Shown here: one piece after another, positions 13,896 through 23,782 of the stretch
Position numbering within the stretch: position 1 is the first letter of the stretch
Layout of the letters: every line of letters begins with the position of its first letter
Assembly (NCBI GenBank): GCA_022841645.1
Contig: JALHRC010000013.1
Span: forward strand, 1 to 38,642
Direction: 5' to 3'
Length of the DNA: 38,642 nt
Origin: Minisyncoccota bacterium
GTDB taxonomy: Bacteria; Patescibacteriota; Minisyncoccia; Phycocordibacterales; UBA918
Translations under genes and position numbers: made by a program
Notes under the pieces: generated by a model
The model's input: the letters and a program-made list of their open reading frames with translations, nothing else
Database searches by the model: none
What the model was told of the DNA's origin: nothing

Positions 13896-16800
13896 CTAGA
13901 TTTCGCCTCCGCCACCCCCTCCGCCGCCGGTCGCCGTGTGATAGACTCGTACCTCCAGGGCATCAAGGCGAACGGTATTTGAAGACGGCTGAGCGGTCAC
14001 ACGTACCCGGAAGTTGGTGTCGTTTAGTTCTGCTGGCGTCCAAGCTCGGCCCCAGGTAGTGGTTTGTCCACCCACCACATATACAACGTCTGAGCCACTA
14101 AGTGTCGGTGTGACTTCGGTTGTAGTAGTAGAGATACCACCGTCCCAGGAGAGAGCAATTTCAATAGCTCCTGCCGCCGTACTGCCGCTGCCGTCAACTT
14201 TCACAATAATTCCTTGAACAGTATTCCCGCCCGGTAGTTCAAAACCAAAACCACCGTAGGTCTGGCGCAGTCCCGCGCTACCAGCGGTGGCGTAGCTGCC
14301 GTCACTTTGGTAAGCATTACCAGGATTCGTCCATTCGTTATGTGGAGAACCATTATTACTCGGACGGAAGAAATCTGGATCAGGTGCAATATTTGCACCG
14401 TCGGCCACCTGTCCGATTTCCTGCCCGACTGGAATACCGGTGCCCGATGAACCACCGCTGCGTACACCGGCACCAGTCGGTGCATCGCCACCAATGGGGG
14501 CACGGAATTCTACTAAAATCGGTCCTCGTGCGTGCTGTAGTTCACTCACCGATCCATTTACCACGAGCGACATGAGGGACGTCACACCCACGGCGTCGAC
14601 ATCGATCCCTACAAGATCGATACGTAACGAGTCATTATTTTTAATTGCCACTGTGTTACCAATCAAAATATAGTTTGTACTGGTGGTACCCGTGGTCATG
14701 GTGGTACTGAATGCAATAGTGCCGGTTTGATTAGTGATCGTTAGAATTCCGGTTCCCATCACCGCCACATCACCGCCGTCAAAGGCACCATCGTTATTGG
14801 TGTCTCGGTAGAGGCGAAGACTGGTGAGCTTGGTGGTATCAATGCCATTTACTCCAGCCAGCGAAAACGTGAGTGTATTTACACTTACCGTTTCGGTGGC
14901 AGCAGTGAGTGAAAAGGCATACAAAGGGATATCAGTTTTGTTATTGAATGAAAACTCATTCTCAGCCTGACCAGCACTATGTTCACCGATAGTAAGTGAC
15001 CCAACGTCTATATTGATAGTCGCTTCACCGACTGCGTAGAACTGGGTCGTCGTGCTTTGATTATGATATTCAGTAAGAAACCAAGCTGTTGATAACGTCG
15101 TGGTCGAGATGCGAAGGCTATCCATTCGCCCATTAAGCGGCCACGGATTACCGTCGATATTAGTTGAACGACGACCAATGCCAAGGTTGACGTCGGTCAG
15201 CATAGTGTTTGATCCAAGGTTGTTACTGATAGAACTGGTGCTCATCCGTTGACCGTTAAGATAAACGTTCATACCAGCCGATTCGCCGTTGCCATTATAC
15301 GTCCAGGCTACGTGGTGCCAACTCCCCACACTAACACTTCCTCCCGACACTTCAGCTTGTACACCAACACCGAAGGTACTGATACCACGAAAACGAAGAG
15401 CTCCAGAAGTATTTGTGTAGAATTCCCATCCTCGATATGGGGCAGTAGTTTGAAGTTTTGAGACAAAGATCTGAGTATCGGGGGCCAGAGTATCGAGATT
15501 AATCCATAAAGATCCACTAAACGGCTGAGTACTTTCAAAGTCGTACGAGCTATCCGGAGCAGTAAGATAATCGTTATTACTTCCGTCAAGGTCAACCGCT
15601 CGACCAACTTTGCCGGTAACGGTGTTGGAACTACTAACTGAAAAACCAGTAGCGTGAGCTCCGCCAGGTGTTGCATCTCGGAAAGCCCCTTGAGTAGTGG
15701 TGGCTTCTTGACTCAAGTGATGAACGCTATAGAAAGTGCCAGACCAAACATTTTGTGAACCGTAGGGACTGGTGGAGGCATAGCCTGTTGCGGTGGGATT
15801 AGCAAAGTAAAGGTAGAAGGTTGAGGTAGAAGTAATCGATAAACGATTAGCTAAGAAATGGAGCTCTCCAGTGCTGCTCGCGGTATCAATATTCACCACC
15901 TCAAGCGGGGTTTCGGTTTCTCCGTCGCTTTGGGTGACTCGGATGTCATCGCCGTCAGACTGAACATTGGACCAGAACTCGCTAGGCAGATCGGCGAGAT
16001 TGACGTAGACAGGAAAGTTGGTAAGAGGACCTGTCGATCCGCCAACCTTACTGGGTACAATATCAAGGGGGAGACGCCCAGAAAAATCGTTATCATACCA
16101 ACTAGGTTCTACGTAGGTTTCAAGTGTCGGTGTCGCGTAGAACGTGTCTGGATCATTTTGGTTATTGAATTCGGTAAGGAGCCAACCTGCATCACGAGCA
16201 ACATTCGACAATCGTCCATAGTCAAGGAGGCCGTTGAAGTGTCGTCCTCCACCTTCAGCATCCCGGGCAAAATTGAGTGCATCAATGCGAGAACTGGGCT
16301 TTGTATAAATGTGATTCGCGCTCGTTATACTACTCGACGAGTGAACATAGAGGGTTGCATTAGCCTGTGTTGCCACCATTGTCACGAGTACCCAATCGCC
16401 CAAGGGAAAATGGAGGTTGCTATTCCATATATAAGTATTGAAATCGTTGTTCCAGGTATAGCTTAATTGAGTATCAGAATTGCCATAAAGAGTGATCCCA
16501 GTCGCATTACCACGGGAAAACATGATGCCTGCCCAGTCACCCTGCGTACCGGTAGCGTACAACCACGTTGACCACGTAGACGTGGTGACTGTTTGATCAA
16601 CTGTCGTAGTAATGTATTCGTTCGTACCGTCGAACTGAATGGCCCTTCCCACCTTACCATTCACACGATCGGATGCCTCTAAGTTTTGTGCGGAGCCCGT
16701 TACCGCACGAGTACTGTCTCTAAATTGTGGCGAGCTGCCGCTTGGATCTTCATCAAGATGGAACACACTTACATACCCATTGGTCCACACATTCCGGGAT

Positions 16801-17246
16801 CCGTAGAGACTGGTTGACGCGTAACCAGTGGCCGTCGGATTGCCGAAGTACAGGTAGAACGTAGAAGTCGAGGTAGTGGCAAGACTAGGTGCAAGAAAAT
16901 GCAACTCTCCGGTGCTACTGGCAGTATTGATGTTCACCACTTCAAACGGCGTTTCGGTCTCTCCGTCACTTTGAGTGACTCTTATGTCGTCACCGTCACT
17001 TTGTACATTCGACCAAAATCCACTTGGAAGATCAGCTAGATTGACATACACTGGAAAATTAGTGATCGCACTAGTGGTACCAACCTTACTAGGAACAATT
17101 TCTAGTAACACGCGATATTCATATGACCGATGGAGCCACGCGGCACTCGTTTCAGCCGGCCAGATTAGTCCGCACAGTGCCCCACCACCAATGACTAGTG
17201 GTAGCAGTAAACGGAATACATGAGTGTGGTAGTTCGACAAAGTCAT
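13896..17246 (-). CDS. Large secreted DUF2341/LamG adhesin-like protein
   Basis: 1116 aa. A signal peptide (LLLPLVIGGGALCGLIWPAETSA) is followed by a DUF2341 domain (about 38-150: YRVLLEIVPSKVG, FPVYVNLADLPS, DGDDIRVTQSDGETETPFEV, STFYLYFGNPTATG), a LamG/concanavalin-like domain (about 160-375), then a second DUF2341 nearly identical to the first (about 390-500), a second LamG (about 510-725: VGRAVDLDGSNNDYL, GSWHHVAWTYNGNG), a beta domain with DTNNDGAFDGGDVAV, which looks like a calcium-type loop, and a last jelly-roll-like part. It ends in eight Gly then Glu-Ile, with no membrane span or sorting signal. DUF2341 plus LamG is typical of polysaccharide-binding surface proteins. It starts 9 nt after the 1886-aa gene, so they share an operon. 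Confidence 0.85.
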   Translation of the reverse strand: MTLSNYHTHVFRLLLPLVIGGGALCGLIWPAETSAAWLHRSYEYRVLLEIVPSKVGTTSAITNFPVYVNLADLPSGFWSNVQSDGDDIRVTQSDGETETPFEVVNINTASSTGELHFLAPSLATTSTSTFYLYFGNPTATGYASTSLYGSRNVWTNGYVSVFHLDEDPSGSSPQFRDSTRAVTGSAQNLEASDRVNGKVGRAIQFDGTNEYITTTVDQTVTTSTWSTWLYATGTQGDWAGIMFSRGNATGITLYGNSDTQLSYTWNNDFNTYIWNSNLHFPLGDWVLVTMVATQANATLYVHSSSSITSANHIYTKPSSRIDALNFARDAEGGGRHFNGLLDYGRLSNVARDAGWLLTEFNNQNDPDTFYATPTLETYVEPSWYDNDFSGRLPLDIVPSKVGGSTGPLTNFPVYVNLADLPSEFWSNVQSDGDDIRVTQSDGETETPLEVVNIDTASSTGELHFLANRLSITSTSTFYLYFANPTATGYASTSPYGSQNVWSGTFYSVHHLSQEATTTQGAFRDATPGGAHATGFSVSSSNTVTGKVGRAVDLDGSNNDYLTAPDSSYDFESTQPFSGSLWINLDTLAPDTQIFVSKLQTTAPYRGWEFYTNTSGALRFRGISTFGVGVQAEVSGGSVSVGSWHHVAWTYNGNGESAGMNVYLNGQRMSTSSISNNLGSNTMLTDVNLGIGRRSTNIDGNPWPLNGRMDSLRISTTTLSTAWFLTEYHNQSTTTQFYAVGEATINIDVGSLTIGEHSAGQAENEFSFNNKTDIPLYAFSLTAATETVSVNTLTFSLAGVNGIDTTKLTSLRLYRDTNNDGAFDGGDVAVMGTGILTITNQTGTIAFSTTMTTGTTSTNYILIGNTVAIKNNDSLRIDLVGIDVDAVGVTSLMSLVVNGSVSELQHARGPILVEFRAPIGGDAPTGAGVRSGGSSGTGIPVGQEIGQVADGANIAPDPDFFRPSNNGSPHNEWTNPGNAYQSDGSYATAGSAGLRQTYGGFGFELPGGNTVQGIIVKVDGSGSTAAGAIEIALSWDGGISTTTTEVTPTLSGSDVVYVVGGQTTTWGRAWTPAELNDTNFRVRVTAQPSSNTVRLDALEVRVYHTATGGGGGGGGEI

Positions 17247-17255
17247 ACCTTAATT

Positions 17256-20200
17256 TTATGGTGTATCTAGTAATACCGGGTCGGGCGCGGCCGGCACTCC
17301 TTCCTGTTCTTCTTCGGCAGACAATTCTTCTACTGAAGGAGAACCGTCTTCCATAGCACCGGCCTCTACACTGTTGTCTTCAAAAATAGGCTCTTGAGGA
17401 GGCGGTGCCGAGGCATCATTTTCTGCACTCCCCACTGCCACATCTGGCAACAGTAATTCTGTAGAGGTTGTGCCGGTCGAAGGGGTCTCAGGCGTAGTGG
17501 TTGCTGAGGATTCGTCAGGTATCGGATCATCGACCACGAGAGGCGGCTCTTCCGCCGGTTCTTCTTCGGGCACACTGCTACCCGCCGCTTGCTCTAGCAA
17601 CTTCTGCAGTGCCGCCCCATCAACACAGGTAGTACCCACACAGAGCTTATCGGTTTGTACTTCTTGTGTATCAAGCTTGATGATGCGCAAGACACCATCA
17701 ACAAAACTCTCAGCCAAAGCAATAATTCGGTCGACGAGCCGCTCCCCTTCCTGTGGCTCAGTGGTTGGGGTGGCCATGAGAGCAGCAAGCATATTCGTCG
17801 TTCCCTCGTCGAGATACCGATAATCGTGCTTAACAAACATGACAATCTGCCCAACTTTCACCGAACGATTGTCACCCAGAGTGACCGTCTCACTGTTGGT
17901 GGCTCCTAACTCTGCGAGCGCGCGACGCTTGGCCTCGGCCGCCGCTAGGGCTTCGGCTTCCCGAGCTTGGTCATCCGATGTAGTTGCCTGGAGCGGCACA
18001 CACGGCGTCTCACCCAAAGCACCACCACCACCAAAGTAACACCCATCACTGATACGTGGGTCATTCGGTACAAACGGTGGGTACTCTGGCTCGATCAGGT
18101 TTTCGCCAAACTGGTTGATGAAGATTTCTGAGTAGGCGCGTGATTCATCAAAATCTTCCAAGGCAATACCTACGATCACCCCAGTTGAAGTGGCTTTCAT
18201 GCCAACACCAGGAAGTGAAGAGAGCATAATCTGGTCGCCCTTCTTGATGGGGCCGTTTTCATTTGAGAGACGGATCGGGACGCGTCCAGAAAGCGCAATC
18301 GGGAAGGCGCGTTCGCCAGCGCGGAGGGAGGCATCGTCCGCACCAAGTGTAAGCCCCGGCTGCGTAGAAACCACACCAATCACGTTCTCTCTGGAAGCGG
18401 TGTTAGCGAGTTCGATACTCAGTCCACTCTTGAGTGACACAATTTCTCCTGCCCTTAAAGGCTGATAGGAGAAATACATTTCGGCCAAGTCAGAGTTGCC
18501 GGTGTGGTATTCAGTGGCACTGATACGGCCACTGGTTGACGCGGTACACGAACCGTCGCTGTCGACACACAGGCCCCCGCGCCCGATCTGAAGGCCGGCG
18601 GCATTGGTACCATCACCAATGGTGACCGTGCCCGAGGCGTTTACAAAGAAACGTGAAGTGCCCGCAACCTTAAAGTCGAGGAAACGCGACGTCGTCGAGC
18701 TAAAGCTGCCGGTTGTATTACCGAAGTTCATGAGAAGCCCGGTACCAGCAAATGCCGAGGTGTCTTGGAAAAGTGAAAGCAGGGAGGCGGTCGTAATCGA
18801 GGATGAGTACCCACGAATGGCATTGCCCTGGGTGGTACCACGCGTCTCACCGTAAACACCGGCTGGCTCAAATACGGCGCCCGCGTCACCCTCGGTTGTA
18901 CCGCGGACGCCAAAGGTGCGACCAAAGCCAGAGATGGCGGTGTTTTCACCCAGCGTATTAATGCCGCGCTGTGCCTGCACTTCAAGACCACGGAGCGTAT
19001 TACCATAGCTCGTACTATCGGTAATACGGAAAATGCTCCCTACAATAGTAGTAGTGGCGGTGTTGGTTGTCACCATCGTTAGGCGATTTCCAAATTGCGT
19101 TGCTGCATTGGTAGCATTGGCAAGACCGATGTATTGATCAATACCGACAGTGGACGTACCAGTAATACCTTCACGACGCATAGACAATTGACCTTCTGGG
19201 GTGGTACTACCAAGTCCTAGAAGTCCCGCCTGAGTAAGAGTAAGCAGCTGTGTACCAGTCGACGACGCCACCACAAATGGGTTGGTGCCGGCGGTACCCG
19301 TGACCGCCAAGCTTGCTACCGGGGACGTGGTACCAATTCCCAGCGATCCACTCAAATATGTCGTACCTGACAGTGTCGTGGAAGAGAGCGTCGCGCCGGT
19401 ACCAAAGACACTCGCTCCGGTACCAGTTTCGTCGGAGAGGAGCGCCGCGAGAGCAGCCGAGTTGGTGAACGACGCAGACAGCCCCAGCGACCCTGTCGCC
19501 ACCTGACTCCAAGTATTCCCCGCTCCGCCGATGAGAAGTTGGTTCTGGGTAATGGTGGAGAGGCCGGTGCCGCCACGGGTAGCGGCGAGGGTGCCAGTGG
19601 TGTCGGAGAGGGCGATGGCGAGGGAGGAGGTACTAGCCCACTGCGTGCCCGTAGCAGTAGCACGGAGTATCTGTCCCACCGAGCCGGTACTCGACGAAGC
19701 ATCAACAAGGAGACCGGTGAGGCGGAGGTCGCCCTGGACGGTGAGCTTGTGGGTGGGCGAAGTGGTGCCGATGCCGACCGAGCCCGCGAAGTAATTCTGC
19801 CACTCTTCAACTGTCTGATATACTCCGTAAGTATCATTTGCAGCCGATGAAAAACCGTCGAGGTGCAGTGCGTAGTAATTTGTCGTTGATGATGTGGGAT
19901 TTCCGTAAATTGAGATTCCGTACACATTCTGAGCAGAGGTCACACTAGAGATTCCGGTATTTATTCGACTACCAAAAAGATCGCCGAGCACTGACCCCGC
20001 ATCAAACTCCAGATCAATTCTTTGCCCCATGACTTCAGCAGCAGTACGCTGCTCGCCGGATACTCCTATATTCATACCCAAGATGCTACCGGTGGTTGAG
20101 CCTAGCGCCGTAACCTGAACACCTACACCAACAGCCCCTAAGGCACCATCGATATTTTGTAGAGTCAGCATATTTTGATTGCCAGTAACGGAAAAGAAAA

Positions 20201-22916
20201 AATCTGCCGGCGTCCCCCCATCAATATTCAATTCGCTGTATTGACCATACCCACCGGTGCCTACATCAGCTGCTGTGGCGGTGAAGGCGGATTGTGTGCT
20301 AAAAAAGCGCTGGCTACTATCAAAGCCTGTTCCATCATGGAGACTTAATGCAGTCCCCGCACCACCATCAGCATAGACACTCAGCAACGGATTATTAGAT
20401 GAGGCTTGGACAGTGAGGCGCGAAAGCGGAGTAGTCGTACCGACACCCACATTGCCACTCGTTGCTATCGTCATAGCGACAGTGTTATTAGTCTCAAATT
20501 GCAGTGCGTTGCTATCGTTAGTGCCTAAAATGGCAGACGCCGCATACGAATTACCGCCCTGAGCAAAAAAACCAGCACCGAGGCCAAGGGTAGACGTCGC
20601 TACCGAAAGTGCACTACCACTTACAACCAGCCCAGTGCCAGTAAGGTCAGTCAGCGAGTCGCCCCCCATATTTAAGCGCGTGAGTCCCAGGTTTGATGAG
20701 GTGGCACTGGCGATGGTCGCATCAGCAAAGATAGTTGTCCCAGTAAAAGTCGGTGAGTTTGCGCGCACAAAGCCTCCGCTCGTGCCCATCTCATCAGTCA
20801 GAATAGCGGCGAGCTCGGTCGAGGTGTCTATATCCGTGGTAGATAAAAGACCAAGAGTGGACGTACTCACCCACTGCGTTCCGGTTGCTGTCGCGCGCAG
20901 CATTTGTCCAACAGAACCAGTGGACGATGAAGCGTCAACAAACATTCCGGTGAGGCGTAGGTCACCCTGGACGGTGAGTTTGGCGGTGGGTGAGGTGGTG
21001 CCGATGCCGACATTACCGCGCGCACTGGCGAGGAGCACGTCACCGTTCACGCCACCCCCTCCACCACCAACGCCCCCGTCAACAAAAACATCACCCCCAG
21101 CGTTGGCACTAGTTGCGTTACCACCCACTAAACTAATACTCCCACCAAAATTGCCGTTACCAGCAGTCAGCGAAATACCACCCCCTGATATACCGGCGCC
21201 AGTAAGCAAAAGCGTGCTCGGTGTGGCTGAGGTCGGAAAAATTGTTCCGCCTGTAAAGGCGCCACTTGTGATAGTGACATTGCCACCATTACCACCATAA
21301 AAATCATTGTTATTTCCCCCTCGGCCAGCTGACAAAAAAATGTCGCCGCCGGTGCCTGCCAAGTTAAAACCGCCCGTGGTATTATCGCCGCCTCGACCAG
21401 CAATAATAGTCACCGCACCACCATTGGCAGCTGCTGAAAAGCCACTTGTAGCATCGCCGCCCCGGCCGGCCACCATTTCGACGAGACTTCCTCTACCTGG
21501 GGCTGTTCCATCACCGCCGCGCCCCCCGCGCAACACAAATGCCGGAGTCGCGAGACTGTTGGCAGAAGCATCAGGGGTATGAACACTAAAAAACGCTGCC
21601 GGTGAGGTGCTACCAATACCTAGTCTACCCTCCTGCGTCAGCGTAAGGAGCTGCGTACCGGTCGAAGAGGCCACCACAAATGGATTGGTACCAGCAGTAC
21701 CGGCCACCGCGAGGCTCGCCGCTGGTGAGGTAGTACCAATACCAACATTTCCACTCATATACGTAATACCAGAAAGCGTAGTGGAAGAAAGCGTCGCCCC
21801 TGTACCAAACACAGTTAGGCCGGTGCCAGTTTCATCGGAAAGAAGTGCAGCGAGCTGAGCGGAGTTACTAAAAGAGGCCGAGAGACCGAGTGATCCCGTT
21901 GCAATCTGCGTCCATGTATCTCCTGCTCCGCCGATGAGGAGTTGGTTTTGGGTGATGGTGGAGAGACCAGTACCACCACGGGTGGCAGCGAGGGTGCCAG
22001 TGGTGTCCGAGAGAGCGATGGCAAGGCCAGAGGTAGCAAAGTTCACCCACTGTGAACCGTTGTATGAAAGTATTTGACCAGCGGCGGAGCCACTTAAGGT
22101 GACATCGGTGAGGTCGTCGAGAGCGGCGACGTTAGAGCTACCAAAACCAAGTGACGAAGTGGCCATCCACCGCGTGGTAGTACCGGTAGCTTGAAGCACC
22201 ATGCCACTTGTACCACTGGCATTTGTGCCATCGAACAACGCCCCAGTGATCCGCGTATTACCGGCCACAGTAAATTGGTGTGACGGTGTGGAGGTACCGA
22301 TACCCACGTTGCCATTCCCCAAGATGGTAAACACTTCGGTCACCCCACTAAAGAAGCGTGCAATGGCGCCAGCACCGTCCTGGACGAGCGTTAGGAGCGA
22401 ATTACTTGAAGTGGCTCGCATCGTGTCTGCTTCATCGCTGCGCAAAAACGAGGAAGACGCTACTCCATCAAGCCGTCGCGCCTCAAAGGCCGCCGGCACC
22501 GTGCCCAGCACTTTACGTGGACTCATTTCACCATCCCATACCGGCGAGGTTGTCGTACTACCGATTTCAACCCCGAGATAGAGTTCTTGATTAAAATCTA
22601 CTCCAACAAGTGGGGAGCTCGAACCGAGCATGACTGAGAAAAGTCCGTTAGTCACTTGGACCCGATTCACTCCGGTGAGGCTTTCCGTCCACACTGCCGA
22701 AGTGGTAGCAATCGACGGACTGGTGAGCAGCCAAAAACGCATGTTGTAGGTGCCATCAGGAACCGCCAGTCCGCTACTGTCAGTGAGCTTTCCTTGATAG
22801 TTAATCTCGGGATTAGCTGCTCCCCAAGCGTTACCTGGCACAATTAGTACAGCCATCACAACACACACCAAAAGCGTGTGTGCGAGGAACCTGAGCTGTA
22901 GCAAGCGAGTCAACAT
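17256..22916 (-). CDS. Giant secreted fibre-like protein with tail-fibre repeats
   Basis: 1886 aa. Signal peptide (LVCVVMAVLIVPGNAWG), then an N-domain starting NPEINYQGKLTDSSGLAVPD, also found in other large bacterial fibre proteins. Next come many tail-fibre-like units of the form GNVGIGTTSPxAKLTVxG, with two long internal duplications, and a Gly-rich block of GRGGD-type turns (about 455-650). Near residue 1500 is CVDSDGSC...SGRISATEYHTGNSDLAEMY followed by LRAGEIVSL...VIGVVSTQPGLTLG, like the end domain of phage fibres that trims itself (IMC/peptidase G2 type); autoproteolysis is inference. The C-terminus has an Ala/Glu helix, CVGTTCVDG and a Pro/Glu/Ser tail. No membrane span. It lies 6 nt after the helix-turn-helix membrane gene. 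Likely an adhesin or host-contact fibre. Confidence 0.85.
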   Translation of the reverse strand: MLTRLLQLRFLAHTLLVCVVMAVLIVPGNAWGAANPEINYQGKLTDSSGLAVPDGTYNMRFWLLTSPSIATTSAVWTESLTGVNRVQVTNGLFSVMLGSSSPLVGVDFNQELYLGVEIGSTTTSPVWDGEMSPRKVLGTVPAAFEARRLDGVASSSFLRSDEADTMRATSSNSLLTLVQDGAGAIARFFSGVTEVFTILGNGNVGIGTSTPSHQFTVAGNTRITGALFDGTNASGTSGMVLQATGTTTRWMATSSLGFGSSNVAALDDLTDVTLSGSAAGQILSYNGSQWVNFATSGLAIALSDTTGTLAATRGGTGLSTITQNQLLIGGAGDTWTQIATGSLGLSASFSNSAQLAALLSDETGTGLTVFGTGATLSSTTLSGITYMSGNVGIGTTSPAASLAVAGTAGTNPFVVASSTGTQLLTLTQEGRLGIGSTSPAAFFSVHTPDASANSLATPAFVLRGGRGGDGTAPGRGSLVEMVAGRGGDATSGFSAAANGGAVTIIAGRGGDNTTGGFNLAGTGGDIFLSAGRGGNNNDFYGGNGGNVTITSGAFTGGTIFPTSATPSTLLLTGAGISGGGISLTAGNGNFGGSISLVGGNATSANAGGDVFVDGGVGGGGGGVNGDVLLASARGNVGIGTTSPTAKLTVQGDLRLTGMFVDASSSTGSVGQMLRATATGTQWVSTSTLGLLSTTDIDTSTELAAILTDEMGTSGGFVRANSPTFTGTTIFADATIASATSSNLGLTRLNMGGDSLTDLTGTGLVVSGSALSVATSTLGLGAGFFAQGGNSYAASAILGTNDSNALQFETNNTVAMTIATSGNVGVGTTTPLSRLTVQASSNNPLLSVYADGGAGTALSLHDGTGFDSSQRFFSTQSAFTATAADVGTGGYGQYSELNIDGGTPADFFFSVTGNQNMLTLQNIDGALGAVGVGVQVTALGSTTGSILGMNIGVSGEQRTAAEVMGQRIDLEFDAGSVLGDLFGSRINTGISSVTSAQNVYGISIYGNPTSSTTNYYALHLDGFSSAANDTYGVYQTVEEWQNYFAGSVGIGTTSPTHKLTVQGDLRLTGLLVDASSSTGSVGQILRATATGTQWASTSSLAIALSDTTGTLAATRGGTGLSTITQNQLLIGGAGNTWSQVATGSLGLSASFTNSAALAALLSDETGTGASVFGTGATLSSTTLSGTTYLSGSLGIGTTSPVASLAVTGTAGTNPFVVASSTGTQLLTLTQAGLLGLGSTTPEGQLSMRREGITGTSTVGIDQYIGLANATNAATQFGNRLTMVTTNTATTTIVGSIFRITDSTSYGNTLRGLEVQAQRGINTLGENTAISGFGRTFGVRGTTEGDAGAVFEPAGVYGETRGTTQGNAIRGYSSSITTASLLSLFQDTSAFAGTGLLMNFGNTTGSFSSTTSRFLDFKVAGTSRFFVNASGTVTIGDGTNAAGLQIGRGGLCVDSDGSCTASTSGRISATEYHTGNSDLAEMYFSYQPLRAGEIVSLKSGLSIELANTASRENVIGVVSTQPGLTLGADDASLRAGERAFPIALSGRVPIRLSNENGPIKKGDQIMLSSLPGVGMKATSTGVIVGIALEDFDESRAYSEIFINQFGENLIEPEYPPFVPNDPRISDGCYFGGGGALGETPCVPLQATTSDDQAREAEALAAAEAKRRALAELGATNSETVTLGDNRSVKVGQIVMFVKHDYRYLDEGTTNMLAALMATPTTEPQEGERLVDRIIALAESFVDGVLRIIKLDTQEVQTDKLCVGTTCVDGAALQKLLEQAAGSSVPEEEPAEEPPLVVDDPIPDESSATTTPETPSTGTTSTELLLPDVAVGSAENDASAPPPQEPIFEDNSVEAGAMEDGSPSVEELSAEEEQEGVPAAPDPVLLDTP
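19205..22022 (-). repeat. Long internal direct repeats in the fibre gene
   Basis: The segment encoding IALSDTTGTLAATRGGTGLS through to GTQLLTLTQ occurs at about 21610-22022 and again at about 19205-19623. The segment encoding VGIGTTSPTxKLTVQGDLRL...SSSTGSVGQ occurs at about 20865-21020 and 19625-19790. Both protein and DNA are close between copies, so recombination could delete or amplify about 2.4 kb and change fibre length. Borders are approximate. Confidence 0.7.
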
Positions 22917-22922
22917 ATCTGG

Positions 22923-23714
22923 TTACGGGATATTCTCGCTACGTTCTGATACTGGTGCGGGAACAGTGAGAAATGGTACGGACACCAGCTCCCCTTCCAC
23001 AGCACCGCGATAGGTAATTTCACCAACCCCTGGTGAACGAAATACCACTTCCACCGGATCGGAAAATAACGCCGCGATTTCTTCGGTCGTGCTCACAGAA
23101 CTACCAACAGGTAGTACGAGCACCCCGGTACTTTGATCATGAAAACGACGTGCTTCGACTGTATCAACAAAGACGGGCTGCTCGCTTAGCGCTGTTTCTA
23201 TCACTGTTTCTGGGAGCGCAATTGGTGGCACAGCTTTTGTCTCACCCATCGCATCGCCGGTACCAAGCGCTACCCGACTTAGCTCGCCAACCAAAAAACC
23301 TGCCTTCACCGCAAGTGCCTCCAGCGACACTCGTTCAGGCAGGTAGTAAAACGAAAAACCAGAGAGAAGACCGCAGCAAAGTACAAGCGCAGTTGCGCAG
23401 AGAGCGCGGGCTCTTGAGTAGCGGGGTCGTTCCAAAATCTTCGCCACCCGCTCACTAGCAACCACCTTAAGATCTCGCTCACGTCGTCGTTCACGACTTA
23501 AGTGCCGACGACGAACATCGGCCTCAAGCTCACTGAGAGCGGAAAAATTTTGGAGCGACTCTTCATCAATAAACCACTGTCGCCCCACCTGCGCTCCAGC
23601 GATTACACCTTCACGGGCAAGCTTCGCAATGTAATCGCGAGTATAGCGAGTACGACCTACAACCTCCTTTATCGGGAGGAGCGTTTTGCCATTTATGGAA
23701 AGAGCACTGCTCAT
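22923..23714 (-). CDS. Membrane-anchored helix-turn-helix protein, heads the fibre operon
   Basis: 263 aa. Residues 10-55 (LLPIKEVVGRTRYTRDYIAK...VGRQWFIDEESL) are a winged helix-turn-helix of the excisionase/MerR-like kind. A basic, charged linker (RRRHLSRERRRERDLK) leads to a single membrane span at about 104-126 (LCATALVLCCGLLSGFSFYYL). The outer part of about 135 aa is rich in Val, Glu and Pro with no recognised domain. DNA-binding inside and a sensor outside suggest a one-component membrane regulator. It ends 6 nt before the giant fibre gene, and a 30-bp imperfect palindrome overlies its own promoter, so control of the surface operon is likely (inference). It shares its design with the next gene upstream. 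Confidence 0.7.
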   Translation of the reverse strand: MSSALSINGKTLLPIKEVVGRTRYTRDYIAKLAREGVIAGAQVGRQWFIDEESLQNFSALSELEADVRRRHLSRERRRERDLKVVASERVAKILERPRYSRARALCATALVLCCGLLSGFSFYYLPERVSLEALAVKAGFLVGELSRVALGTGDAMGETKAVPPIALPETVIETALSEQPVFVDTVEARRFHDQSTGVLVLPVGSSVSTTEEIAALFSDPVEVVFRSPGVGEITYRGAVEGELVSVPFLTVPAPVSERSENIP

Positions 23715-23716
23715 GG

Positions 23717-23746
23717 CGATGTGGCTTTAATTATAAAGCTACATCG
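23717..23746 (-). promoter_or_regulatory. Promoter with 30-bp palindrome before the fibre operon
   Basis: CGATGTGGCTTTAAT / TATAAAGCTACATCG pair in 12 of the 13 outer positions. The minus-strand -10 box TATAAT (23730-23735) lies in its centre, and the ATG follows 15 nt later. A repressor bound here would block RNA polymerase; the encoded helix-turn-helix protein is the obvious candidate. It could also end the upstream gene's transcript, but the stem is AT-rich. Confidence 0.5.
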
Positions 23747-23782
23747 TGAAAAATATGCTTGCTAACTGTGCACAAGAAAAAG

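Noticed and set aside
15858-16466. 202-aa plus-strand ORF opposite the DUF2341 gene
   Set aside because: Antisense to well-supported repeats; composition typical of a shadow frame.
20635-21300. 221-aa plus-strand Pro/Val/Ser-rich ORF opposite the fibre gene
   Set aside because: Low-complexity complement of Gly/Thr/Ser codons in the fibre; not a real protein.
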